A stretch of 64,000 nt of DNA from NCBI GenBank assembly GCA_021018995.1, contig CM037588.1, positions 86,643,765 to 86,707,764 of the forward strand, in the 5' to 3' direction. Below are positions 11,579 to 22,108 of this stretch, one piece after another. The position numbers and the translations under genes were made by a program. Source of the stretch: Chloranthus sessilifolius (taxonomy: Eukaryota; Streptophyta; Magnoliopsida; Chloranthales; Chloranthaceae). The stretch's first letter is position 1. Every line of letters starts with the position of its first letter. Below the pieces are notes generated by a model. It was not told the origin of the DNA. It ran no database searches and saw nothing but the letters and a program-made list of their open reading frames with translations.

Positions 11579-12211
11579 GGACTCCTCTGTTTCCTTCGTA
11601 TCCTCTTCAGTCATGAACAGGATGTCCTCATCGGGGAATCCAGTCCTTAGAGGTTCATAGTCCGACAGAGGGTTCTCAGCAAGATGATTAGCGAGTGCTT
11701 GCCCCTTGATCGACTTCTGGGTGACATAAGTAATGTCAAATTCGGAGAGGAGTAGTTGCCATCGTGCAATTCGGCCAGTGAGAGCAGGTTTCTCGAACAG
11801 GTACTTCAACAGATCCATCCGTGCCAGAAGTAGAACGGCTTGGGATAACAAGTAGTGTCGAAGTCTTTAAGTAGCCCAAACGAGCACTAAGCATGCCTTC
11901 TCCAGATGAGAATAGCGCGTCTCATAATCAGTGAACTTCTTGCTTTGGTAGTAGATGGCCTACTCTCTTCTTCCTATCTCATTATGCTGTCCTAACACAC
12001 AGCCCATGGAAAACTCTGTCGTGGACAGGTACATTATCAGGGGTCTATCAGGTACAGGTGGTACCAATACCAGAGGATTTAGGAGGTAACCCTTGATCTT
12101 GTCAAATGCGGCTTGACAGTCATCATTCCACTCAACTGGTGAATCCTTTCCTAGTAGCTTAAAGATTGGTGCGCATATCGGAGTTAACTATGCGATGAAT
12201 TGGCTGATGTA
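11579..12211 (-). pseudogene. RT-linked RNase H of the Tat element
   Basis: Shows the gypsy RNase H pattern: STTEFSMGCVLGQ, then AIYYQSKKFTDYETRYS, then LLLARMDLLKYLFEKPALTG and QALANHLAENP. In-frame stops occur near 11866, 11960 and 12190. It would remove the RNA strand during reverse transcription. Confidence 0.85.
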
Positions 12212-13300
12212 CTAGATTCTACCTAAAAACCCTCTAACCTCCTCTATAGATGGTGGTGGCATTTCAGTGATGGCCTCGATCTTGGTCGGATCAACCTTAA
12301 TCCCTCTCCTACTGACAATAAAGCCTAACAGTTTTCCTGACATAGCACTGAATGCACACTTCTGGGGATTCAATTGCAATCTGTACTTTCTCAACCTCTC
12401 GAATAGCTTCTGAAGATTTACCAAGTGGTCATCCCTTTCTGGCAATTTGGCAATCATGTCGTCGACATACACTTCGATCTCTCGGTGCATCATGTTGTGG
12501 AACAGGGCCGTCATTGCTCTCTGATAGGTTGCCCTAGCATTCTTGAGCCCGAATGGCATCACCTTGTAACAGAAGGTACTCCAGGGAGTGATGAACCCAG
12601 TCTTTTCTCGATCGACCTCTGCCATCTTAATTTGATTATAGCCCGAGAATCCATCCATGAATAAGAGCATTCTGTGCTTAACAGTGCTATCGACTAAGAT
12701 ATCAATGTGTGGTAACAGAAAGTCATCCTTAGGGCTTTCCTTATTGAGATTTCGAAAATCAATGCACATTTGAACCTTCCCATCCTTCTTTGGTACAGGG
12801 ACGATATTGGCCAGCCATTGTGGGTACTTGGATACCATGAGGAAACCCTCGTCATACTGCTTAATGACTCCATCCTTCACCTTCAACATCCATTCAGGTC
12901 GGAGGCGTCTCAGCTTCTGTTTAATCGACTTAATATCAGGGTAGAGTGGCAACTCATGCTCAACCAGATCGGTATCCAAACCAGGCATGTCTTCATACGA
13001 CCATGCAAACACGTCTTGGTATGATCGAAGGAAGTCTATCATACCTTTTCTCTCCGCAGGGGACAGTGATGTTCCGATTTTGGTGATTCTAGGGGCCTCT
13101 TTGGTGCCCAAATTGACATCCTCCATCTCTTCGTCGATCGGGGTCGAACCGTGCTCAAAATTGGCAAATTGTTTGAGGAGCTCATTGGGGAGCTCATCGA
13201 TTTGACCTTCCTCGTCCAGACTCGCGGCTCCTACCTCTTCTTGTATTTCTATAAGAAATGGGTCGACTTCACGCGGGATGGGTATTACGGCATCATTTTT
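12212..13300 (-). pseudogene. Reverse transcriptase of the Tat element
   Basis: About 304 residues are open from the Met at 13126, and the frame is coding-like up to about 13300 (acidic linker DELPNELLKQFANFEHGS). Conserved RT blocks appear in order: VPKKDGKVQMCIDFRNLN, MDGFSGYNQI, PWSTFCYKVMPFGLKNA, and the YVDD box at residues 220-223. The YVDD aspartates are intact. The frame differs from that of the G-patch ORF, which fits an intervening intron or a frameshift. Confidence 0.92.
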
Positions 13301-13535
13301 AATTTTATTAGGAATTTTAAAAGATAATATTTTTAGAATTTGTATTTTTTCTATTTTTATGGTTTTTTGTAATTTTTCGGAGGTTAGCCCCTGGCGAGGT
13401 GGATCTCTATATATATAGGGTAGAGTGTCCCAGAGGCTAACCTCACTTTTTACAAGTTATTTTTTTTTGGAGAGCTGGTGCTGTATTCACGGCATTTGGC
13501 GGCTCCCAGGAGTTAGGGCAAAGATGCCCAGTTAC
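13291..13535 (-). other. Candidate intron between protease/G-patch and RT
   Basis: About 245 bp of AT-rich, non-coding sequence separates the two pol ORFs. On the minus strand the upstream side ends ...CACAG|GTAAGTAACTGG, a perfect plant 5' splice site at 13535-13536. The acceptor is uncertain because several AGs lie between 13390 and 13300. Ogre elements are known to carry an intron at this position, which supports the reading. Confidence 0.5.
13380..13444. repeat. Inverted repeat inside the candidate intron
   Basis: GAGGTTAGCCCCTGG at 13380-13394 pairs with CCAGAGGCTAACCTC at 13430-13444 (14 of 15 positions). The 35-bp loop contains a TATATATA run. Confidence 0.8.
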
Positions 13536-13543
13536 TTACCTGT

Positions 13544-14290
13544 GAGGCTTGGCCTTTACCTCTTTAGTTGGAAGCGGCATCGGTAGGCTTTTGCAGTTCC
13601 TCCCTCAACATATTTATGGAGGGATCCTCTGGGACCCTGTCCTCTTTGGTTAGGATGGGCCCAAAGTGGCTGGTGCTAGAGTGATGGGTGGACCGGGGGA
13701 CTTCTTCCTCAAATAAGGAGAGGGCGGCTAAGTCCACCTTGAGGTCTAGGGGGATGATGTAAGGGTTGGTGGGATGGGTGGAAACAGGCTTGTGTGGGGT
13801 TACCCTTGTCTCCCCATTCAGATCAATCTTTACCACCCCGGCGCTCACGAAGGTTTGGCGGATGTGGGGTCGGGCGGGAGTTTCTTCTTCTAGGTTTATT
13901 CCTCTAGCCCTGGCGACTGCTGCGTCTCTTATCTTTTCCTTGGCCTCTTTGACTTCTTCAATGGGTCTGTAGCCCAGGCCGAATTTGGTTTGTTGCCCCT
14001 TGGCCCTGATGGGGTCTCTTCTTCCTTGAAGGCGTGGGCCCAACCCTTTCCCTTTTTGGTGGCCCCATTTGTGGAGCATGAACACAACTGCATCCATTCC
14101 TACTCCAGTTTTGGTAGGGGTTTTTTCAGTCGACCCGAGGGTAAAGGCTAAGAAGTCATACTCAAATCGATGGAGATCGGTGTCATTTGCTGTGTGCGGC
14201 ATGTTAAGCACTTTTGAATTCTCAATATGCAGAGCGCTCCTCTCCCTGTCTTTTTTGCTCTCACCTATGATGGTGACGACTCTTCCCTCT
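13544..14290 (-). pseudogene. G-patch linker domain of the Tat polyprotein
   Basis: A 215-residue open stretch (14211 down to 13564). Residues 43-81 form a G-patch: MLHKWGHQKGKGLG...GLGY, with the spaced glycines that define this RNA-binding motif. G-patches after the protease are known in some Tat elements. The stop at 13564 is probably a mutated codon because coding-like sequence continues to the splice site. Confidence 0.75.
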
Positions 14291-14800
14291 GAGATGAATT
14301 AGAGTTTTTGGTGTAGAGTTGATGGTATTGCCCCGATCTCATGTAGCCACAGCCGGCCCAATAGTAGATTAAATGTAAACTTGATGTTCATCACCTGAAA
14401 GGGGACGGTGAAGGTTTGCGGCCCGATGATCAGGTCGAGGTCTACTTATCCTATGATTTCTCTCCTGGTGTTGTCGAATCCCCTGGGGCTTGTTATGGAT
14501 GGCTGGAAGGTGTTATGGTTCGCACCAATTTTGATTGTCGTCCTTAGAGGGCATACATTCAGTGCCGACCCGTTGTCTATTAAGACCAACGGCACCACCA
14601 GGTTCCCTGTTATATTCAGGGGCTTAGAGTGGTTGTTCCCCTCGAGCGGCAGATTCGCATCTATGAATGAGATGGAATTTGGGGCCAGTACTTGCCCGAT
14701 TATTTCTCTCACCTCATCCGGGGTTACGTGGGCGGAAACATGTGCATCTTTGAGTGCTCTCATTAAGGCTTGAAAGTAGAGCAGGGAGGTGATTAACAAA
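14291..14800 (-). pseudogene. Aspartic protease of the Tat polyprotein
   Basis: The active-site block reads PLVLIDNGSALNVCP at residues 70-84 of the open stretch starting at 14799, the usual Tat/Ogre form (DNGSA). It continues past a stop (REIIG-stop-VDLDLIIGPQTF) to LLGRLWLHEIGA, the second conserved protease block. It would cut the polyprotein into its parts. Confidence 0.85.
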
Positions 14801-15890
14801 TCCCTGTGTATGGTGTTCTCTTTTGTGTCTCAACATGCTCTCTGGCCATTTTCTCAAAGGGTTCCACTCTTTTCTTTCTTCTTTTCTTCTCCTCTGGCCC
14901 CAATGCTTTAGTGTAGAAATCTTGGAATAAACTCAACAGTCTCCTCTTGATTGCAACTAGCATTCATGTCCGTTTGTTCATAGCTTAGCGACACTTGATG
15001 CGGGTCATAGGCAGGTTTCGGGATAAGGAAGGGAGTGCATGGTGATTCTGGGGAGGATTGAGCTGGGTATGTCGGATTCTCGGGTCCAACCAGGTTGACT
15101 CCAGTAGGGGCGGAATGGTAGTGGCTGGAATTGGTGAGGTTGGGTTTGTGGAAGCGGAGGGGGCTTGTACAGGCATTACCTGGGCGTGATAAGACCAGTG
15201 GTGATTGGGAGTGGGTGAAAAGGGGAGTGGGTGAGGGGTGGAGTTGGATTGGGGGCAAAATAGCGAAGGGATGGTGGGAGTGTGACTGGGATGGAGTGAC
15301 TAGGAGACGTCGGAGGTGCGGGTGGAGCAGAGTGATAGGGATATGAAGGGTTTGTATATGGGGTGGTATGGTGGGGCGATGATGGGTTTATGGATAAAAC
15401 AGGGTAAATTGGAGATGATGGAGTTGTGCATGGACCCGGGTGATTGGGATATGACGGGGTAGCGGATAGAGCAGGGGGGTATGGATATGAAGGGTTTGCA
15501 TATCAGGTGGCATGATGGGGCGATGGTGGGTTCATGGATGAACGGGGTAAATTGGGGATGATGGAGTTGTGCATGGGGTGGGGTGATTTGGGGATGGTGA
15601 AGTTGTGTATTGGGCAAGATGATTTGGGGATGGTGGGGTGGTATACTAGGTGGTGGGATTTGGGGGTGTGTACGGGATGGGATAATTTGGAGATGGCAGA
15701 GTGGTGTAGTGGGTGGAGAGATTCGGGTGTGTGTATGGGGTAGGGTAGTATGGGGATGGTAGAATTATGTATGGCGTGGGGTGATTTGGGTGTGACGGAG
15801 AGGTATATGGGGTAAATTGGGAGTGGGGCGGATACGTGTATGATTGCGGCGGGGCTGTGCCTGTTTGGATTTGATAGGCGGGAGCGGAAG
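14801..15890 (-). other. Pro/Tyr-rich low-complexity tail between gag and protease
   Basis: On the minus strand this is C/A-rich and encodes stretches such as PSPNYPIPYTPPNPTT. An imperfect minisatellite of about 45 bp (GGGGATGGTGGAGTTGTGTA on plus) fills 15300-15800. The length is probably unstable, and several stops break the frame. Confidence 0.6.
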
Positions 15891-15899
15891 TGGAAAAAT

Positions 15900-17110
15900 A
15901 CTGCCCTAAATCTAAGGGCTCCTCTTGGTATGTCGGGGTGGGAAAGTAATCGGCTAAATACAACGACTCGATCACCCCCACAAATGGTTCGTCCTTATTC
16001 AACCTGGGAAATGAGAACTCCTGTTGATTACTGATATAATTCGAGGGGTCAAACTCTTCTTCTTCCTCTTCTACCCAGTGGATGTTAGGCCTGGGGCCTC
16101 CTGGGTGTGGTGGTAGAGGGGCTTGATATATGTTCTGGTTCTGCTCTTGAGGAAGCGGCGAGGGAATAATTTTTCCTGCCTCTATTAAATCTTGGACCGC
16201 GTGCTTTAGTGGGAAGCACCGGTTCGTAGGGTGACCCGGTTCCTGGTGGAAGTTACAATGCAGGTTCGGGTCATAGTTTCTCGGGATTGGATTGGGTGGT
16301 GGGCGAGGCTGGAGTAAATTGACCAGACCTTTGTAGCAACACTGGTAATAAGACACTTAAAGATTGCCCCAACGGCGTGAACACCCGTTCGAATCATGCT
16401 CTCATCTGTTCTTGGGTAAATGGGGCTCTCGGTCCATTATTTGGCCTTGGCTCTTGCTCGAAACGGGCTGGGGGTGGTTGTCTGAAGGCTATGTCAGACA
16501 TTGGTATTGGCACAGGGGTAAGCGATGTTACACCTCTGTCCCTGGTCTTCTTTCAATTCTTGGTTTGGCAGCTTTTCGAACCCCGTTGGCCACGCTCTTT
16601 CCCAACCTGCCCTCTCAAACGGCGTCTTCGCAATGGTTGGCATTTCTGACCAAATCAGTAAAACTTGACTATTACTGATACACTAAAAAATCTGTGATGA
16701 CTGGGAGAGCTCCCTTGGTTATCAATTCAATATGCGCATCATCAAGAATCCGGTGGGTCACCTGGGCGGCCAATGCCCTCCACCTTCCTAAGTAGGCACT
16801 GAAAGTTTCATCATGTCTTTGCTTCAAATGGGCCAGATCCAACTTTCTTGGCTCTATGTCCATGTTATAGACATACTGTTCTTAGAATAAGTGTGTCAGA
16901 TCTTTCCAAGTTTTTGTCATGGATGGTTCTACGGACGTGAACCATCCCAGTGCTGGGCCCGTTAGACTCTTTTGAAACACTTTGATGAGGAGTCATTCAT
17001 CTCCGCCGTACTGGCACATATCCCTACAGTAAGATTTTAAGTGGGCGATGGGGTTGCCAGTGCCATTATATTTATCAAATGATGGCATCTTAAATTTTTG
17101 TGGCAGGGGA
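15900..17110 (-). pseudogene. gag (capsid core and zinc knuckle) of the Tat element
   Basis: The capsid core starts near 17110 (LPPKFKMPSFDKYNGTGNP) and includes LAHLKQRHDETFSAYLGRWR at 16672-16863, typical of the retrotransposon gag domain. A zinc-knuckle-like motif CNFHQEPGHPTNRC lies near 16250, followed by LKHAVQDLIEAGKI, an arrangement characteristic of Tat gag. Several stops interrupt the frame. Confidence 0.85.
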
Positions 17111-19021
17111 CATCCGAGAACAGACATAAGTCTAAAAAGTCAGTTGAATGCAGTTCTACCCCTCCCATCTTCATCAGCTGCTTCTGTATTCTGTCTATCT
17201 ATTCTTTTAGCTGCTCTGATTCTTTTGAGGCTGTAGTTGGGACTGCCACCCCCTGATTTTGTTCGGTCTTGGGTGTGACGATGGTGGGCCTGGGGGGGCG
17301 AAGCTGGCAGCTCCTCCACTGTTGTAGATCTCGTCCTCCTCGTACTGTTGGTCATTATACTGGTGAGGGGCGAGGTCCACTATTTGGACTTGGGGGTGAT
17401 GGGTTGGATGACCTGGTGGGGCCACAAGGTTTGCAGGGGATGGGAAGGAGTGAATGGATGAGTGGTTTGTGGATGAATGATGTGCTGAGCTGGGTGCATT
17501 CTGGGGGTGATGGGGGTATGGTTGATGTGGCGGGATGCTGTAGGCATGGTTTTGAGGAATGGGGTGGATCAGATTTTCCGTTGGAGGCGGGATGGGGGTG
17601 TAAGGGGTATAGGTGAATGAAGGGTACTGGTGAAGGGGTAAGGGGTTCGTGAACGGGCCTTGATGAGTGTGGGTGGACGGGCCTTGGGTTTGATGGATTT
17701 GGGCTTGATGGTTTTGGAAGGCTTGGGTTGATGAGCTTTGGGCCTGGGTGTGGGGGTTGGTATGATTTTGGGCTAATGGGCCCTATTGGGTTTGGACTAA
17801 TGGGCCATGTGGGTATTGAGTGCGGGGTGATGGACCTTGGGCCTGGGTTTGATAGGTTTGGGTCCAAGGGCCCTAGGGGGCTTGGAACTGGGCCTGGGTC
17901 TAATGGGTTTGGGCCTGGGCCTGAGTTTGGTGGGTTTGGGCCCATGGGCCGTGATGGTTTTGGGCATGGCTTGGGTCTGATGGGTTTGGGCTTGGGCCCA
18001 TGGGCCTTATGGGTTTTGGGCCTGGGCCTGAGTTTGATGGGTTTGGGCTTGGGCCCATGGGCCTTGAGGATTTTGGGCATGGGCCTGGGTCTGATGGGCT
18101 TGGGCCTGAGCCTGCTTGGGTTTGGGAGTGGGCTTGGGCCCATGGATTTGTGTGGGTTTGGGCCTGAGATGAGTGGGCTTGGGCCTGGAATTGAGGTGGG
18201 GGGTCTTGGATGGTATGAATGATGGGTGGTTGGGCATGGCCATGAGGGAATGGGGTATGGAGGTTTTGGAGACCTGGATGTGGGGTTTGGGATGTAGGGT
18301 CCTGAGAGGCAGCCCACAGGGTATACATCATTCTCATGTCCTCTATTGAGTGCATGGATTCAGGTGTGAGATTGGAGGGTGACGGTCCATTCAAGGATGG
18401 AAGGGGTCGGGTGAAATTGGGTATGACCCGAGTATGGGGGGTATGGGTGATTATGCCTATGGAAGATGGTGGGTTATTGGTCATACCCTGGGAAAAGTTG
18501 GGCATGACCTAGGTAAATGGGGGGGTATGTTGGGATGTGGATGGGCCATGTGATGTGGACGGTATGTGAGATGAGGTGGATGGGATATAGGATGTAGGGG
18601 GCATGGATAATGAGGTGGATGGGATGTGGGAGGTAGGCGGGGGATGGGGCTCCCTATGGGGTCTTTGGGAGTAGGGGGTGCGGTAAGGGTGTATGGATGG
18701 GGATGTATGGGTCGGTTGGGAAATGAGGGGTTTCAGTAGGGGATGAGATGGGGGTATGTTGGGAGACTGTAAGGGCGGGGGATGGGGTGGATGCGAACAC
18801 GGGCCCCCAAATGGACCCGTGACATCGAACCGGGTTTGGGTGAAGGCGTCAGAGATCGGGTCTTCTCCTACATGGGAATGGGATGGGGATGATGGTGGGG
18901 GTGTATCGGCGCTCGACATGATCCGCTGACGAGTGTTGTATCGATATCTTAGGTAAGGGTCGAATACCTTCCTAGTTATCTTTCTACGGGTTGGGTTCGA
19001 GGTCACCGTAGTGACGGTCAC
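17111..19021 (-). pseudogene. Pro/Gln-rich first ORF upstream of gag
   Basis: Starts with MTVTTVTSNPTRRKITRK at 19021, is basic for about 35 residues, then becomes extremely Pro/Ser/His rich. One stop at 18509 is followed almost at once by another open stretch (18505-17900) and further Pro-rich frames. Ogre elements carry an extra ORF before gag; this may be its counterpart or simply a long gag N-terminus. No domain was recognised. The Gly-rich plus-strand frames over the same bases are shadows. Confidence 0.55.
17640..18200. repeat. 57-bp minisatellite in the Pro-rich coding region
   Basis: CCCATGGGCC recurs at 17941, 17997 and 18054, 56-57 bp apart, within wider GGGCTTGGGCC/TGATGGGTTTGGG repeats. 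A 57-bp unit keeps frame and equals 19 residues (GPSPNPSDPGP-type). Confidence 0.8.
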
Positions 19022-19424
19022 ACCAAAAGTATATTTTTGTTTTGGGTTTTTGATTTTTCTTTATATATATTTTTTTAGATTTTTCAAATGAAAATTAACT
19101 CCCCTACTTAAATGAATGATGATCTGGTGCCTTAGGAAAATTTCCGTCTCGGGTGATATATGCACCTTTAGTAGGTCCCACGGCAGGATCCTACATACTT
19201 CGAAAGAAGTGAAAGGGAACCCTTTCGTTCTATTGAAGGTGAGGGAATCCATGCAAACGACCTGATCTCTCCAAGCAAATCAATGAGAAGTCGCCTTCTT
19301 TTGACTGGGCGGGGGCATATTGGGTGTTATAGAATGCGGGAGGCTATTGCGGGCACTAATACCGCAAATCGGGGAACTTGGGTGGTGGATTGGGCCTCAG
19401 ATCGGGCTGCTTGAACCCAGTTTA

Positions 19425-19600
19425 TATTGGGCGTATGTATTATATACGCCTAACCAAAACTAAGCAGATTGGGCTGGGCATATATATCATATACGCCTGG
19501 CTTAAATATGGGGATTTTGGTTGCGCGTATATATTATATACACCTGAGTATCTCTGAGGATTTGTTGCTAGGCGTATTTAATATATACGCTTGGCAAAAA
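19425..19600. repeat. 47-bp-period palindrome array in the 5' leader
   Basis: Four copies with core G at 19431, 19478, 19525 and 19572, each 47 bp apart. Spacers between palindromes differ from those of the 6.4 kb array, so the period is kept although the sequence between has changed. It lies about 400 bp upstream of the first ORF of the element. Confidence 0.92.
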
Positions 19601-20414
19601 CTATTCTTTTAGCTTGGTTTGATAGTGAACAGCAAGCCCACAATGAGTCTTTTTGAACTGGTTTCCTGGGAGGGATGCTCCAGGGGACTGTTGTGTATGT
19701 TATCGGGTCACTCCTTTCCGCTTCCTAGGGATACACGGCTGAATTCGGGCAGTCTACGCTCTCACCATTATAGGTTTTACGGCTTGATTGGAATTGGCAA
19801 CCCAACCGATATACCTCCGGCGCAAGCGCCTTCTCAGGTATTGGAAGGGGTGGTTCTTTTCAGGATCATCACCACTAGGGCTGCCGCCTTATTAGGAGCC
19901 GGATAAGTTATATTTGTGCCTAAACCCCCCAAAAAAATTACCCAGAACACGCAAAAACAAATTTGATTATGTCCCCACACTGTTGGTTCACTTTTAATTA
20001 CAGATTTTTAAAGGGGAGTGAATTTAAGTCCAAATTCGGGTCGGGGATGACAAGCTCGTGCCTCCTCAATGGGCTGGCGTTCAACGGCGAGATATGATGA
20101 TTGAAATAAAGAGCGCACGTAGGCCCGCCAAACGGCTAAGGCTCGTAAATGACTGAAATTTAAATGACGTGAAAAGTAGATGCGAGCAGGCCCGCCAAAC
20201 GGCTAAGGCGGCTTAAATGACAAAACCGTAAAAACTAAAATTTAAAGGCGCAAGTAGGCCCACCAATCGGTTAAGGCACTTAAAGGACCGAATCGTAGGG
20301 GTAAGTATGTTAGTAAAAACAACAAAAATGAAGAAAAAATAGTAAAAAATTAGAAAAACAGCAATGGTTAGTAAAGAAAAAAAGGCCAACAAGAGGGGAA
20401 GCGCTAGGGTGATA
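19601..20414 (-). other. 5' leader of the Tat element
   Basis: Non-coding region between the PBS and the palindrome array. Three imperfect copies of a unit of about 67 bp contain AGGCCCGCCAAACGGCTAAG (starts 20121, 20188 and 20256). Nothing else was recognised. Confidence 0.65.
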
Positions 20415-20432
20415 TCCCCAGCAGAGTCACCA
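20415..20432 (-). other. Primer binding site of the Tat element
   Basis: The minus strand reads TGGTGACTCTGCTGGGGA, four bases from the inner LTR end. It matches, with one change, the tRNA-derived PBS I associate with Ogre-type elements (TGGCGACTCTGCTGGGGA). Confidence 0.88.
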
Positions 20433-21154
20433 TCTATGCGACCATGGATTCTCTCGAACCCGTCGCGGCGATGCACTCGCGATAGAATGGATGTAGAGTC
20501 GCCACCCGGAGCTTTTGGTGACTCAGGAAACCTTTAAATCAATATTTTGTGCACCGAAGTGCTAAATATAACTTTGATTTACCGATTTTTGCCAAAGACT
20601 CTAGGGTAGGGGCTTCGGTTATCGATCGGGAAGGGTTTAGGCACCCGATCAACCCACGTGTAGTGGTCTCTATCTATGGCCAAAATAATAAAAAAATGAA
20701 CGGAGCTTCCCCTTGCCCGAAGGCGATACGGTCCTATCAAGCTTTGAGCCAAACCGAAATTTCGGCGGCGTAACGGCTTGAATCCTTGGACGGAGGAAAC
20801 ACTAAGAAGGAAGAGGAAGAGAGGGGTGAGCCAGAGCTCACGGGCCCTTGTTGCACCGTGGAAGACCTTCGCTTCGGCGTGCTTCCGATGGCTTTAAATG
20901 GCTTAAACGGTGGGGGAATGGATTCTAATGCTAGGATTCGATAGATGGGAAGTGTAGGATGAAGCTAGGGACTAAGCTTGACTAAAAAGGGGTGATCTAA
21001 TGGTTGAAATGGATTGAAAGGGGTGAGCTAAGCATGCTGGAATTCTGGTTGAAGAATGCAAAATAAGATGAAACTTTCTCTCACTAAGGCTCTCTCTCTT
21101 AAGCACTTTCAACCTTAATTTTTTTCAACCCTTTGGGAAGAGGGGGGGGCTCTC

Positions 21155-21162
21155 TATTTATA
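21155..21162 (-). promoter_or_regulatory. LTR TATA box (Tat)
   Basis: The minus strand reads CTCTATAAATAGAG, a strong TATA box in the middle of the LTR. Transcription would start about 30 bp to the left. Confidence 0.75.
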
Positions 21163-21437
21163 GAGAAGAGGTGGGTTAGAGGGTTACTTAAGAGTTAATT
21201 AGTTTAACAATTAGGTAATCCTCCATCTAAGGTTTTCTAGGTTTTTAGGGTCCTAGGGGTTTGGGGAACTGATTTCAATGGCAGATGATGGGGTGAGACT
21301 ATAGGTGACTTAAGGGTTGCATATAAGCTCAAAGGGGGTGCAACCAACCTTAAGACACCCACCTCAACCAAGGGGATGGTCAAAAGGTCAAACCTGATGA
21401 AGGGATTTCGAGCATCTGATGACAATTACTGTAGCTA

Positions 21438-21662
21438 AGCTGGGCGTATATATTACATACGCCCAGTTTATGTACAATGATTTCCATGAAAACCAGAGGA
21501 GACCTGAGAAGGTGGATGTCCGCGGTGGGCCCTACCTATGCTAGGCGTATGTATTATGTACGCCCGACCAATTTTGGCCCAAAAATGTCAGGCGTATATA
21601 ATATATACGCTTGACCAAAATGAGACCAAATTTGCTGGGCGTATCTAATACATACGCCTGAG
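21438..21662. repeat. 47-bp-period palindrome array, right LTR
   Basis: Core positions 21444, 21545, 21592 and 21639 repeat the 101-47-47 spacing of the left LTR. Lies about 280-500 bp upstream of the TATA box in element direction. Confidence 0.9.
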
Positions 21663-22108
21663 CAAAAGTCATGATTTTATGTAAAACTTTAATTGGCCAT
21701 AACTTTTGAACCGTAACTCCAAATTGGGTGATCTTTGGCTTGCTGAAAAGCTAGAGAAGTCGTCTTTCCAGTGGTATGTGGCTCATTATTGGTAATAATC
21801 TATGTAAAATGTTATAGCTCTCCTCTTATCAAATGCTCAGAAGGGTTTAAGTAGAGTCTGGGAAGGGATCCTAGGGTTTAGAGGTGATCTCTAAGGGTTG
21901 GGGGAATGGTTCTAAAGGGTTCAGGGTGATTCCTAAAGGTCTGGGTAGGTTCCTAAGGGTTTAGGGTGATTCCTAAGGGTTCAGGGGTGCCGTCGGAAGC
22001 ACAAGGGTACATCTCTCTCGGGGTACAGACTGATCGGGCCTTGGGCCGAATTTGGGTGTCTACAACCACCGGCCACTGAAGGCCGCAAAAGTTCCATTTG
22101 AACTTCAC

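Larger units (their letters stand above)
1..22064 (-). mobile_element. Giant Tat/Ogre-like Ty3-gypsy retrotransposon (left end cut by window)
   Basis: Direct LTR copies lie at 1-943 (partial) and 20437-22064 and enclose, in minus-strand order, PBS, a Pro-rich first ORF, gag, protease, G-patch, RT, RNase H, a second archaeal-type RNase H, integrase, a long 3' region and the PPT. The second RNase H, the PBS TGGTGACTCTGCTGGGGA, the DNGSA protease and the very large size are hallmarks of the Tat/Ogre branch. With the missing 685 bp of LTR the element would be about 22.7 kb. Two plus-strand extra genes sit antisense between integrase and the 3' LTR. All coding parts carry stops or frameshifts, so the copy is dead. 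The bases following the right LTR (ACCAC, 22065-22069) are the possible TSD; its partner is outside the window. Confidence 0.93.
20437..22064 (-). repeat. 5' LTR of the Tat element (complete, 1628 bp)
   Basis: Bounded by TGTAGACAC... (right, minus strand) and ...CA next to the PBS (left). Contains the palindrome array in U3 (21438-21662) and a TATA box at 21155-21162. Confidence 0.92.

Noticed and set aside
17728..18222. Gly-rich plus-strand open frame of 164 residues
   Set aside because: It is the mirror of the C-rich minisatellite that codes the Pro-rich stretch on the minus strand; low complexity keeps several frames open.
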